From NCBI GenBank assembly GCA_965250245.1, contig OZ252296.1, positions 3,286,001-3,350,000 of the forward strand: a stretch of 64,000 nt of DNA, read 5' to 3'. Both the position numbers and the translations under genes were made by a program. This DNA is from JABDIP01 sp965250245. Its GTDB lineage: Bacteria > Pseudomonadota > Alphaproteobacteria > DSM-16000 > Inquilinaceae. Below are positions 52,255 through 60,871 of this stretch, piece after piece. The notes under the pieces were generated by a model. The model ran no database searches, was not told the DNA's origin, and saw only the letters and a list, made by a program, of their open reading frames with translations. How positions within the stretch are numbered: position 1 is the first letter of the stretch; every line of letters begins with the position of its first letter.

Positions 52255-53130
52255 ATGGGCAGGAAAAGACTTCTTGCAGTGTTCCTACTCGCGTTCACCG
52301 GCGTGGCAATGGCCGGGTGCGGCGGCGCCGTGCCCAGCAGCGACCGCCCCGGCGTCGAGCCGACCTATACCTTCCCGGTGACCGATAACGAGACACCGTA
52401 TTCGCGCTGTCTCAGAGAGCTGCGCACCGTCACCGAAATCGACGGCCGCCCGCTCGGCAACGGCCGCCCGGTGTTCGCCATCGGCGAGATCACCGACCGG
52501 ACCGGCCAGTACGAGGATGAGGGGCTCAGCCGCCCGCTGACCCAGGGCGTCTCGGAGATGGTCTACAGCGCCATGCACAAGACCGGCAAGGCACAGCTGG
52601 TCGAGCGCTACGACCTGCGCATCCCGCTGGCGGAGATGGCGCTGGTCGAGCAGGGCGCCGTGGTCGGCCGCACCGCCGACAGCTACCGCATCCAGGGATC
52701 CGACTTCGTGATTCTCGGCGCGATCACCGAAATGAACTTCAACATCGTCAGCGGCGGCGTCGGGCTGAATGTCTACGGCATCGGCGGCAGCGGCCGGGTG
52801 GCGATCATCAACGTGGCGATGGACCTGCGCGTGGTCGACACGACCAGCTTCCGGGTCCCCTACGTCGTCAGTCTGCAAAAGCAGATCAGAGGCACCGAGG
52901 TTGAGGCGGATATCTTCCGGTTCTTTGGCGAGACGCTGGTCGGGTTCGAGGCCGGCGGCATCCGGAACGAGCCGCTTCAAATCGGCGTGCGGTCCGTTGC
53001 TGAGATGGGCGTGTACCAGATCATGACGGACTTCCTTGGCCTGCCCGTATCGCAGGAATGCGAACTCGTTCAAGCAGGCTTCCACCGCAACTATTTGGGA
53101 GACATCTCAAATGACAATGCAAGCACGTAA
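52255..53130 (+). CDS. CsgG/HfaB-family outer-membrane secretion lipoprotein
   Basis: A 291-residue lipoprotein: signal LLAVFLLAFTGVAMAGC with lipidated Cys22. CsgG-domain features include RPVFAIGEITDRTGQYEDEG, LSRPLTQGVSEMVYSAM, QLVERYDLRI, GSDFVILGAITEMNFN, VAMDLRVVDTTSF and VPYVVSLQKQI. In curli systems CsgG forms a nonameric outer-membrane pore; the Caulobacter relative HfaB exports holdfast anchor proteins. The stop lies inside the start of the next gene (20-base overlap), so translation is coupled to the repeat protein that it probably secretes. No CsgE or CsgF homologue is seen here. Confidence 0.88.
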   Translation: MGRKRLLAVFLLAFTGVAMAGCGGAVPSSDRPGVEPTYTFPVTDNETPYSRCLRELRTVTEIDGRPLGNGRPVFAIGEITDRTGQYEDEGLSRPLTQGVSEMVYSAMHKTGKAQLVERYDLRIPLAEMALVEQGAVVGRTADSYRIQGSDFVILGAITEMNFNIVSGGVGLNVYGIGGSGRVAIINVAMDLRVVDTTSFRVPYVVSLQKQIRGTEVEADIFRFFGETLVGFEAGGIRNEPLQIGVRSVAEMGVYQIMTDFLGLPVSQECELVQAGFHRNYLGDISNDNAST

Positions 53131-54397
53131 GACCGTTACGTCCGCCGTGGCATTGCTGGCCGGAATCGGACTTCTGGCGGGCCCCGCCCTGGCAGATGAC
53201 TACGAGCCGGTCCAGCCCGGACACAGTGTCTGGGACGACGACGAATGGAGCGACGATTGGTGGGAGAAGCGAGCCTTCCAGTTCGAGTTCATCGCCGAAG
53301 TCATCGTCGACGTCGTCGATCCCAACGGCCTGGCGGAAATCCAGCTGGACCAGCACAACAGCGGTGACGTCTTCGCATATACCTCGATCGAGGGCGACTA
53401 TCAGCGCGAGATGGGCGAAGAGGTTCCGGTGACCCTGTCCGGCGACGTCTCCCTGGACGTCGACGGCGAGGCATCGGGACAGCTGCACGTTGACGGCGAG
53501 GCCGAGGGCTTCATCGACATCGATGTCGCCGATGGCTCCAATCCCGACCGCTCGGTGAAGATCGTCGGAATCGCCGGTCAGCCGGACGGTATGAGCAATA
53601 CCGAGGGCAATCCGGTAGGCTCCGGGATCGCCGGCAACACCGGCGGCGAGGATCCGCTGGACGTCACCGGCACCGCCTCCGGCACGCTCGCTGTTGACGG
53701 CACCGCCTCAGGCACCGTCGAGCTGTCCGGCACGGCGATCGTCAACAACGGCGTCGAGGATGCCAACACCCACATGGGCAACGTCCTTGGCTCGTCGACG
53801 GCCGTCGGCAACCTGGGCACCATCCAGACCAACGCCGCGACGTATCTGGATGTCGGTCAGGAGAACGATGGCGACTACGTCTTCGCCTGGGCCGAGGCAT
53901 ACAACGACTGCTTCGATTGTGGCGACGGCGTCCGCGACATCGGCGGCAATGACACCGGTGAGATGGTGGCTCTGGCCACCCGTGGCAGCGACTACGGTCG
54001 CCGACTCGGCGGCGTCGAGGCCGCGGTGCAGCTCAACGCCACGGCGGTCGGCAACCTGCTGAACGTCGAGACGATCCAGGTGCCTGGTGCCGACGACACC
54101 GACACCGGTGGCGGCAGCGATACCGGCTTCGCCAGCGGGCTGGGCGGCTTCCTGCTCAACGGCGAGGTGGAGCCGATCCTGATCGCCGATGTCGAGCAGA
54201 AGAACGAAGCCGACATCTTCGCGATCGCGACGTCGCATCAGAACCTGTCCGGCTACAGCGGCCTGGGCAGCTACAACGGCCTGCTGGACGGCGATGGTCA
54301 GGCGATGACCGGCGTCGTGGCGGACCTGACGGCGACGGCCGTCGGCAACCTGGCCAACATCAGCATGGGCGACGGATTCGTCGACCTGGACAACTGA
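53111..54397 (+). CDS. Secreted repeat protein with curlin/HfaD-like motifs
   Basis: A 428-residue acidic protein with a signal peptide (AVALLAGIGLLAGPALAD). Three kinds of internal repeat are visible. First, Q-x-N-x-x-D-(Y)-(V/I)-F-A at Q81, Q250 and Q363. Second, TAVGNL at 230, 311 and 409. Third, short VDGEASG- or VTGTASG-type units at about 110-147 and 184-209. Gln/Asn pairs in beta repeats are the hallmark of curlin-like amyloids, and HfaD of Caulobacter is similar in size and place. The ATG at 53111 overlaps the csgG-like gene. It is rich in Asp, Gly, Asn and Thr and almost lacks Lys. An extracellular adhesin or fibre subunit is the best reading. Confidence 0.78.
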   Translation: MTMQARKTVTSAVALLAGIGLLAGPALADDYEPVQPGHSVWDDDEWSDDWWEKRAFQFEFIAEVIVDVVDPNGLAEIQLDQHNSGDVFAYTSIEGDYQREMGEEVPVTLSGDVSLDVDGEASGQLHVDGEAEGFIDIDVADGSNPDRSVKIVGIAGQPDGMSNTEGNPVGSGIAGNTGGEDPLDVTGTASGTLAVDGTASGTVELSGTAIVNNGVEDANTHMGNVLGSSTAVGNLGTIQTNAATYLDVGQENDGDYVFAWAEAYNDCFDCGDGVRDIGGNDTGEMVALATRGSDYGRRLGGVEAAVQLNATAVGNLLNVETIQVPGADDTDTGGGSDTGFASGLGGFLLNGEVEPILIADVEQKNEADIFAIATSHQNLSGYSGLGSYNGLLDGDGQAMTGVVADLTATAVGNLANISMGDGFVDLDN

Positions 54398-54444
54398 CGA
54401 CGGCCGGGGTGAAACCCGCCATTCGTGGTAGGATGGCGGCAAGC

Positions 54445-54482
54445 CCAAGGGGAGGCGTCTTCGGGCGCCTCCCACTCCTTGG
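54445..54482 (+). promoter_or_regulatory. Hairpin overlapping the ribosome-binding site of the next gene
   Basis: CCAAGG (54445-54450) pairs with CCTTGG (54477-54482), and inside GAGGCG pairs with CGCCTC around a UUCGG-containing loop. The GG of the CCTTGG arm begins the GGAG (54481-54484) that serves the ATG at 54492. The stem could limit translation of the small secreted protein or protect the upstream message; partial termination is also possible. Confidence 0.5.
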
Positions 54483-54491
54483 AGATTTGAC

Positions 54492-54866
54492 ATGCGGAAA
54501 CTTCTCGTTGCGGCGGCCCTGGTTCTCATGTTCTCGGGCCACGCCTACGCCGAGACCCTGTTCGGCGCTCGCAATCCTTACGAGTTCAAGACTTTCGGGA
54601 CCCAGCGCGGCCTCAATCAGGCGCTGATCATCCAGCAGGTCGAGAATGACGGGCCCAGCAGCGTCATCACCAGCACCACCAACCTGTTGTCCAGCCAGTC
54701 GACCGCGGCGGACAGCATCTCGAACATCACGATCGAATGCGGCAACGACGCCCAGTGCTTGGTGGATGCCCTGTTCAACAACGAGAGCTCGGGCAGCTCC
54801 ACGACGGCGGCGACGTCGCAAGGCACCGGCGACCCGCTGAACCTGTCGACGCCAGGCGGCCAGTAG
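54492..54866 (+). CDS. Small secreted protein of the CsgG-type locus
   Basis: A 124-residue protein with a signal peptide (LLVAAALVLMFSGHAYAE). The mature part is 100 residues, rich in Ser, Thr, Asn and Gln. It has QALIIQQVENDGPSSVI, echoing the Q-x-x-N-D-G motif of the upstream repeat protein, and one cysteine pair (IECGNDAQCLV). It ends in a low-complexity SSGSSTTAATSQGTGDP stretch. It may be a minor fibre subunit, nucleator or anchor. It is the last gene of the operon and is followed by a bidirectional hairpin. No named family recognised. Confidence 0.75.
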   Translation: MRKLLVAAALVLMFSGHAYAETLFGARNPYEFKTFGTQRGLNQALIIQQVENDGPSSVITSTTNLLSSQSTAADSISNITIECGNDAQCLVDALFNNESSGSSTTAATSQGTGDPLNLSTPGGQ

Positions 54867-54907
54867 CGGACCGTCGCGCACTTTCACGACACGTCCGACC
54901 AAGAGTC

Positions 54908-54936
54908 CGATGTGAGGTCTCGTGGACCTCACATCG
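54908..54936. terminator. Bidirectional hairpin between convergent genes
   Basis: A 12-bp perfect stem (54908-54919 with 54925-54936, arm CGATGTGAGGTC) and a 5-base loop lies midway between the convergent stops at 54866 and 54944. No T tract, but the position suits a shared terminator. Confidence 0.65.
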
Positions 54937-54943
54937 TCTCGGG

Positions 54944-56014
54944 CTAGCGCACCGGCCGCGGGACGTAGAGGGCCGGGATGTAACGGGTTCCGTCCCAGCG
55001 CCACATGTGGCTGCCGTTCACGATCAGGTCGCGCATGCCGTTGCTGAACGAGTCCCCCAGCACCACGCTCTGAATCGTCTGGCGGAGGATCGGCTGGTAT
55101 GCGCTGCCGTCGTATTTCAGCACCTCCAGGGCGCAGCCGATCGATCCGCAAAACATCACGTCGTTCCAGTAGACGATGATCTCCTCGGCGTTCAGCCCGC
55201 CACCGCGGTCGTCGAGTTCCATCACCGAGACCTCGAATGGCGGGTTGGTCCAATCGATGCGCACCGGCGCCAGATCGTCCGCGAACAACTCACTGAGATC
55301 GTCGCGATAGGCCGGCGGGATGTCCCGCGTGAAGGACAGCTGGTGCCAGTCCACGGGCCGCATCGTCGCCGTGGCGGGAAGTGCCGCCGCCTCGGGCGAC
55401 TCGACCTGGCGCTCGATCTGGAACAGGGTCTCGATTGTCCACGATCCGCCGGCCGGAATGCCGTTGGCCCGCTGAAAGCCCGCCACTGCCGCCGTGGAGC
55501 GTGGGCCGGGCCGCCCGTCGGCCGGTCCGGCGTCGTACCCCAGCGCATTGAGCCCTGCCTGCGCACGCCCTATCAGGGCGGCGTCGGGCTCGACTTCATC
55601 GCCGACCCTGATGTAGATGCCGGATATCTGCGCCGGAGCGCCGCAGAACACGGCCTCACCCCCGGGCGACTCGATCTCGGCGTTGGACTCGTGAAACCGG
55701 ATGATCAGCGCGGTATCCTGGCCGGGGGTGAAGTGGACGATGGCGTTGCCCTGCAGGAAGCCTGCACCCAGAACCTCGCAGCGCACCGGACCGCTGGCGG
55801 TGCCGACATGGAAGAACACGACCCCGGACTCCGCGGTCTCGACCCGCAAGACGCCGCTCCGGTTCGGGCTGACATATTCGTAGCTGCCGTCGAACCGGCC
55901 GCCCGCCTGGGCGTGCGCGTGGCCTGACATCGTCGCCAGCCACAGCGCGGCCAGCGCCGTTGCACACATGCCGACCACCCAAGCGGAGGTCCGTCCGCCG
56001 CCGGTGCCAGCCAT
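54944..56014 (-). CDS. Exported protein with peptidoglycan-binding domain
   Basis: A 356-residue protein with a long signal region (VVGMCATALAALWLATMSGHAHAQ). A first beta-rich part (SYEYVSPNRSGVLRVETAES, GPVRCEVLG) is followed near the centre by a PG_binding_1 domain (QAGLNALGYDAGPADGRPG, then PRSTAAVAGFQRANGIPA). The C-terminal part (LKYDGSAYQPILRQTI, MWRWDGTRYIPAL) resembles a small lipoprotein-like sensor or inhibitor domain. I start at the ATG at 56014; a TTG at 56044 is possible. It is convergent with the CsgG-type operon, so a functional link is not implied. Likely periplasmic and wall-bound. Confidence 0.82.
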   Translation of the reverse strand: MAGTGGGRTSAWVVGMCATALAALWLATMSGHAHAQAGGRFDGSYEYVSPNRSGVLRVETAESGVVFFHVGTASGPVRCEVLGAGFLQGNAIVHFTPGQDTALIIRFHESNAEIESPGGEAVFCGAPAQISGIYIRVGDEVEPDAALIGRAQAGLNALGYDAGPADGRPGPRSTAAVAGFQRANGIPAGGSWTIETLFQIERQVESPEAAALPATATMRPVDWHQLSFTRDIPPAYRDDLSELFADDLAPVRIDWTNPPFEVSVMELDDRGGGLNAEEIIVYWNDVMFCGSIGCALEVLKYDGSAYQPILRQTIQSVVLGDSFSNGMRDLIVNGSHMWRWDGTRYIPALYVPRPVR

Positions 56015-56162
56015 TTTTATCGCTTCTTGTCGCACCGCGTCCAACCTTCCGCCATTCGCCCAGGGGCGAGTCTAGCAGAAGCGCGGGCATCGTCGAAAAC
56101 GCGGCGATCGTCCCACCGCCGGCGAGGTCCGGCGGGAGTCGGAGCGCTCGGCGGCGCCCGGC

Positions 56163-56762
56163 CTAGAGCAACGCCATGTGATAGGGGGCGGCGGGCATCG
56201 GGCCGCGACGAACGCCGGACTCCTGCATCACCATGTGGACGAGCGGGATTTCCAGGCCCTTCTGCATGGTAAGGCTGAAGCGCTCGACCGGGTCGTAGCC
56301 GAGATCGGCGAAGAAGCCCTGGGCCGGCGCCGGCGACATCACCTCGAAACGCTCGATCCCCTGTGCCTGGGCGGCGCGCATGATGGTGGTCATCAGGCGA
56401 TGGGCGACCCCGTGATGCCGTGCCGACGGGTCGACGAACAGGCCGCGCATGGTCGCCGCGCGCACCACGTCGCCCTCGACCCCGTCGAAGCTCCCGTCCA
56501 GCGTGCGCACCACCGGACGCCGCTCGGTCGGCCACCAGCCGCCGCAGCCGACGATCCTGTCGACGATCTCCGCGACGTAGAACCGCCCTTCGACCACCAT
56601 GCGCACATCGACGGCGCCGGTGTGCTGCAGGAAGGACTGCATCTGGTCCTGGGAATACTGGCCCGCGCTCATCGACTCCGCGGCCTGGTCCTGCAGCCGC
56701 ATGAGCTGCGGCAGGTCCGTCAGATGGGCCAGGCGTACGAACACCTTGTTTGCTTCCGGCAT
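56163..56762 (-). CDS. GNAT-family N-acetyltransferase
   Basis: A 199-residue protein. VRLAHLTDLPQLMRLQDQAA is a typical GNAT start, AATMRGLFVDPSARHHGVAHRLM holds the acetyl-CoA loop (R-x-x-x-x-G-V/A-type, here RHHGVAHRL), and FEVMSPAPAQGFFADLGYDP ends the fold. The acceptor is unknown. The ATG at 56762 has GGAGGGGAG upstream. It is the likely first gene of its unit; about 200 bases upstream separate it from the lysE-like gene stop. Confidence 0.88.
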   Translation of the reverse strand: MPEANKVFVRLAHLTDLPQLMRLQDQAAESMSAGQYSQDQMQSFLQHTGAVDVRMVVEGRFYVAEIVDRIVGCGGWWPTERRPVVRTLDGSFDGVEGDVVRAATMRGLFVDPSARHHGVAHRLMTTIMRAAQAQGIERFEVMSPAPAQGFFADLGYDPVERFSLTMQKGLEIPLVHMVMQESGVRRGPMPAAPYHMALL

Positions 56763-56960
56763 GGCTCTCCCCTCCGATACGCCTCTTCAAACATCCGTGC
56801 GAGAGGCGGCTCGGCGGTGAACCCGCCTGCCCCGCCCTCGCGAGGGGCGGGACTATCGGTCCGGCGCGTTTCAGGGCGATGTCGCCGGTCGGGGGAACGG
56901 ATTTCAATTGTTTCAGACGAACAGGGACTACGCCCGTGCATGGCCGGGCTGCCGTTCTGG

Positions 56961-57587
56961 CTACTTTTCCTGCAACGCCAGGCGAAGCCCGAGGGCGCAG
57001 TAAATGCCTCCGACGACCCGGCCCTGCCAGCGCAGAACGACCGGGTTCCGGCGCAGGAAGGCGCCGACCCGTCCGGCGCCGATGGCCACCGCCACCGTGC
57101 TCACCAGCCCCATCAGCACGAACAGCAGGCCGAGCACCAGGAGCTGCAGCGATACGAAGCCGTTTGCCGGCGCCACGAACTGGGGCAGGAAGGCCAGGAA
57201 GAACAGCGCCGATTTCGGATTGAGCACCTCCGCCAGCATGGCCTGTCGGAAGGCCGTCCGGGTCGTCAGCCGGGTCGACGCCGATGGCAGGTCGGCCGGC
57301 GCCTTCTCCAGGATGGCGCGCAGGCCGAGATAGACCAGATAGGCCGCGCCCAGATACTTGACGACGCTGAACAGCACCGCCGACGCCAGGATGATCGCCG
57401 AAATCCCGACGATGGCCAGGATCGTGTGGACGACGTCACCCGCGGCGATGCCGAGCGCCGTCGCCAGGCCTGCGCGCGTCCCGGAGGCCGACGCCCGGGC
57501 CAGGGTCAGCAGGACCGCCGGGCCGGGTATGAAGACAAAGCCGATCAGGATCGCCAGATAGGTCAGCAACGTCGCCTTGTCGATCAT
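56961..57587 (-). CDS. LysE/RhtB-family amino-acid exporter
   Basis: A 208-residue membrane protein with about six hydrophobic spans. LLTYLAILIGFVFIPGPAVLLTLARA is the family N-terminus (seen as LLTYLAILIGF and FIPGPAVLLTLARA), with G-P-x-x-x-x-x, and GIAAGDVVHTILAIVGISAI and VLNPKSALFFLAFLPQFV are conserved. The ATG at 57587 overlaps the holC stop by four bases. Substrate not predictable; likely an amino acid or a derivative. Confidence 0.9.
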   Translation of the reverse strand: MIDKATLLTYLAILIGFVFIPGPAVLLTLARASASGTRAGLATALGIAAGDVVHTILAIVGISAIILASAVLFSVVKYLGAAYLVYLGLRAILEKAPADLPSASTRLTTRTAFRQAMLAEVLNPKSALFFLAFLPQFVAPANGFVSLQLLVLGLLFVLMGLVSTVAVAIGAGRVGAFLRRNPVVLRWQGRVVGGIYCALGLRLALQEK

Positions 57588-58063
57588 CCCGTCCCGTCCC
57601 CGCCATTCGCAGCCACCGTCTGCTTCTGCTCCCAGCCGCGCTCGCCCTGCTGCCAATAGGCGAGCGCATGGCCGGCCTCGCGATATTCGGTCCAGCGCGT
57701 CCGGGCGGCCGACACTGCCTCGTCACTGTTTCCGTCGAACACCTCGCAGACCAGGTCGTAGTCGCCGACGCCGTAGGAGCGCGCGCCGTCGACCAGGAAC
57801 AGCACGGTGGCGCCGTTCGGGTTCTCGTCCATGGCGGTCAGCCAGATCGGCTGCAGCTCGGCCGAGCCGTCGCGGGCGTTGCCATGGGGCAGGAAATTGC
57901 GGTCGTTGTAGGTCCACAGATGCTGGGTTAGGGATTCCGCGCGTTCCTCCGACCCGGCCATGACCACCGCGCGCCACGACCGCTCATGGCACTTCTCCAG
58001 CAGCTCCGGCAGCGCGCGCTCCAGCGTTGTGCGCTGCAGGTGGTAGAAGCGGATCTCCGTCAT
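57584..58063 (-). CDS. holC: DNA polymerase III chi subunit
   Basis: A 159-residue protein that links the clamp loader with SSB. IRFYHLQRTTLERALPELLEK is the standard N-terminus, followed by LTQHLWTYNDRNFLPHG and VLFLVDGARSYGVGDYDLVCEVFDG (in two parts), and ARTRWTEYREAGHALAYWQQ. The ATG at 58063 lies 23 bases after the pepA stop, the conserved pepA-holC order, and its stop overlaps lysE. Confidence 0.93.
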   Translation of the reverse strand: MTEIRFYHLQRTTLERALPELLEKCHERSWRAVVMAGSEERAESLTQHLWTYNDRNFLPHGNARDGSAELQPIWLTAMDENPNGATVLFLVDGARSYGVGDYDLVCEVFDGNSDEAVSAARTRWTEYREAGHALAYWQQGERGWEQKQTVAANGGDGTG

Positions 58064-58086
58064 GCCCCGCCCCGGCCCGGTCTTCG

Positions 58087-59589
58087 TCAGACCTCGTAAT
58101 GGTCGGCCACCAGCCGGTCGAGCAGCCGCACGCCATAGCCGGTGCCGCCCTTGGGCACCGTCGGCTTGCCCTTCTCCGACCAGGCGACGCCGGCGATGTC
58201 GAGATGCGCCCAGGGCACCTTGTTCACGAAGCGCTGCAGGAACTGGCCGCCGATGATCGAGCCGCCCCAGCGGCCGGCGCCGATGTTCTTCATGTCGGCG
58301 ATGGGGCTGTCGATCTCCTTGTCGTACTCGTCGCCCAGCGGCATCGGCCACAGCCTCTCGCCGACCGCCGCACCCGACGCCACCAGCCGCTTCGACAGCG
58401 TGTCGTCATTGGAGAACACGCCGGCCTGATGCTGGCCCAGCGCCACCATCATGGCGCCGGTCAGGGTTGCCAAATTGACCATGGCGGAGGGCTTGAACCG
58501 GTCCTGGGTGTACCAGAGCGCATCGGCCAGAACGAGCCGGCCCTCGGCGTCGGTGTTCAGCACCTCGATGGTCTGGCCGGACATGGAGGTGACCACGTCG
58601 CCTGGCCGCTGGGCGTCGCCGGACGGCATGTTCTCCGCCAAGGCCAGCACGCCGACCACATTCGCCTTGGCCTTGCGCCCGGCGATCGCGGCCATGGCGC
58701 CGGTGACCGCCCCGGCCCCGCCCATGTCCCATTTCATGTCGCCCATGCCGGCGGCGGGCTTGAGCGAGATGCCGCCGGTGTCGAAAGTCACGCCCTTGCC
58801 GACCAGCGCCAGCGGCGCCTGCTTGGCCGATTTCGGCGCGCCGTTCCACTGCATGACGACCAGCCGGCTCGGCCGCGCCGAACCCATGCCGACCGCCAGC
58901 AGCGCCCCCATGCCGAGCTTCTTCATCTGCTTCTCGTCCAGCACCTCGACCTCCAGGCCGAGCTTGGACAAGGCCACGCAGCGCTCCGCGAAGCTCTCCG
59001 GATAGAGGATGTTGGCCGGCTCGGTCACCAGGTCGCGGGTCACGAACACGCCGTCGGCGACCTTCTCCCGGCCCGCGGCCGCCTTCTTCGCCGCGGCGTG
59101 CTCGCCGGTCATGACGGCAAGCTTGCCCAGCGACGGCTTGGCCTCGGGCTTCTCGGTCGTGCGGTAGCGATCGAACCGGTAGGAGCGCAGGCGCGCGCCG
59201 AAGGCCAGGTCCGCGGCCGCATCGGCCGCCGACAGCTTTCCGGCCGCGACCCCGTCCAGCCGCACCGCGGCGGCCTTCTCCCCGACCGCGTTCAACTGGC
59301 CGACCAGTTCCCCGCCGATGCGTTGCAGGCCCAAGGAATCCAATGCCTTGAGATCGCCCAATCCGAACAGCAGGATGCGTCCGACCGAGACATCCGGCGG
59401 CGCCATCACCGACAGCAATTCGCCCAGCTTGCCGGTGAATTTCGCGCTCGCCGCCACCGCCCGCTTGATCATGCCTCCAGATGCCTTATCGACCTCCTCG
59501 GCCGCGCGGGTTAATTTCCCGCCACTGGCGACTCCGACGGCCAGGGCTCCGGACTGGGGCATGGTCGGTGCGGCAAAGCTGATCTTCAT
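58087..59589 (-). CDS. pepA: Leucyl aminopeptidase (M17)
   Basis: A 500-residue two-zinc aminopeptidase. The metal and active-site segments are VGKGVTFDTGGISLKP, GDMKWDMGGAGAVTGAM and EVLNTDAEGRLVLADAL (Lys, Asp, Arg and Glu as expected). WPMPLGDEYDKEIDSPIADMKN and AHLDIAGVAW are also conserved. The start is the ATG at 59589; upstream frame is unconserved. The gene is divergent from lptF, which is the common alphaproteobacterial layout. Some PepA proteins also bind DNA; no evidence on that here. Confidence 0.96.
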   Translation of the reverse strand: MKISFAAPTMPQSGALAVGVASGGKLTRAAEEVDKASGGMIKRAVAASAKFTGKLGELLSVMAPPDVSVGRILLFGLGDLKALDSLGLQRIGGELVGQLNAVGEKAAAVRLDGVAAGKLSAADAAADLAFGARLRSYRFDRYRTTEKPEAKPSLGKLAVMTGEHAAAKKAAAGREKVADGVFVTRDLVTEPANILYPESFAERCVALSKLGLEVEVLDEKQMKKLGMGALLAVGMGSARPSRLVVMQWNGAPKSAKQAPLALVGKGVTFDTGGISLKPAAGMGDMKWDMGGAGAVTGAMAAIAGRKAKANVVGVLALAENMPSGDAQRPGDVVTSMSGQTIEVLNTDAEGRLVLADALWYTQDRFKPSAMVNLATLTGAMMVALGQHQAGVFSNDDTLSKRLVASGAAVGERLWPMPLGDEYDKEIDSPIADMKNIGAGRWGGSIIGGQFLQRFVNKVPWAHLDIAGVAWSEKGKPTVPKGGTGYGVRLLDRLVADHYEV

Positions 59590-59742
59590 GGATGGGTCTC
59601 GTCCTCGCGTGCTGAAACCTCTCCGGCCGGGCGCACGACATAAATGTGCGGCGGGCACCTGCGGACCTCAAACGCCGCCGGCACCGCGCAATGCGTTTCT
59701 CGGGCCGCCAGAAAGGCTGATCGGAAAAGGCAATACCTGATC

Positions 59743-60858
59743 ATGGACCGTATCAGCCTTTACATATTCCGTCATCTTGTCGTCGCAACGGCGGTCGCGA
59801 CGGCGATCCTGGTATTCGCGATCTGGCTGACCCAGTCGCTGCGCCTGATCGAGGTGATCGTCGACGGCTCGGCGCCGTTCCATGTCTTCCTGCGCATGGT
59901 GATGGATACGCTGCCGAATTTCCTGGTGGTGGTGGTGCCGGTGGGCCTCGCCTGCGCCGTGCTGTTCACCTACAACCGCATGCTGGCGGATACCGAGATG
60001 GTGGTGATGCGCGCCGTCGGGATCAGCCCGTTCGGCCTCGCCCGCCCGGCGCTGGTGATGGCCGCCCTGGTCGCCGCACTGGTCTATGCCGGCAACCTCT
60101 ACTTCCTGCCGCTGGCCAATCAGGACTTTCGCCGGCTGCAGGAGCTGGTGAAGGAGGAATACTCCACCGTGTTCCTGCGCGAGGGGCAGTTCAACGAGGT
60201 CGCCGACGACATCACGGTCTACTTTCGCGAACGCCTCGACAATGGCGAGCTGACCGGCATCCTGATCCATGACAACCGCGAGAGCGACCGGCCGGTCACG
60301 ATGATTGCCGCCCGCGGCGTCATGGCGCAGACCGAGAGCGGCCCGCGGGTCCTGATGTTCGACGGCAACCGGCAGGAGTTTGGCCGGGAATCCGCGACGG
60401 TGACCGTTCTCTACTTCGAGCAGTACGCGCTGAACCTCGAGATCCTGCGGGAAGACCGGCCGCCGCCCTGGTTGAAGCCGAAGGAGCGCTTCCTTCCCGA
60501 CCTCCTGAACCCGGACCTCGACAACCCACGGGATGCCGCCTTGCAGACGCGGTTGATCAGCGCCGGCCATCAACGCCTGTCGTCGCCGCTGATGGCATTC
60601 GCCTTCACGGCGATCGGGCTGGGCGCCCTGCTGTCCGGCGGCTTCAACCGCCGCGGCCAGGGGATGCGCATCGTCGTTGCGCTGACGCTGGTGGTGCTGG
60701 TGTACGCTCTGGACTTCGCCGCCAACAACCTGGCGCGCAGTTCGCTGGCCTTCCTGCCGCTGATGTACGTGACGCCGGTGGTCACCCTCCTGATCGGCCT
60801 GGCTGCCATGCATATCGGTCCGCCGCGCGCCGTGCGCCGGCGCCCGGTCCCGGCCTGA
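59743..60858 (+). CDS. lptF: LPS export permease LptF
   Basis: A 371-residue inner-membrane component of the LptB2FG extractor. N-terminal RISLYIFRHLVVATAVATAI, then LPNFLVVVVPVGLACAVLFT and YNRMLADTEMVVMRAVGISP, are strongly conserved in LptF. A periplasmic beta-jellyroll domain (about 125-265) comes before the last three spans. The ATG at 59743 gives the standard N-terminus. It is 13 bases upstream of lptG. Confidence 0.95.
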   Translation: MDRISLYIFRHLVVATAVATAILVFAIWLTQSLRLIEVIVDGSAPFHVFLRMVMDTLPNFLVVVVPVGLACAVLFTYNRMLADTEMVVMRAVGISPFGLARPALVMAALVAALVYAGNLYFLPLANQDFRRLQELVKEEYSTVFLREGQFNEVADDITVYFRERLDNGELTGILIHDNRESDRPVTMIAARGVMAQTESGPRVLMFDGNRQEFGRESATVTVLYFEQYALNLEILREDRPPPWLKPKERFLPDLLNPDLDNPRDAALQTRLISAGHQRLSSPLMAFAFTAIGLGALLSGGFNRRGQGMRIVVALTLVVLVYALDFAANNLARSSLAFLPLMYVTPVVTLLIGLAAMHIGPPRAVRRRPVPA

Positions 60859-60871
60859 GGTCCGCACGCCC

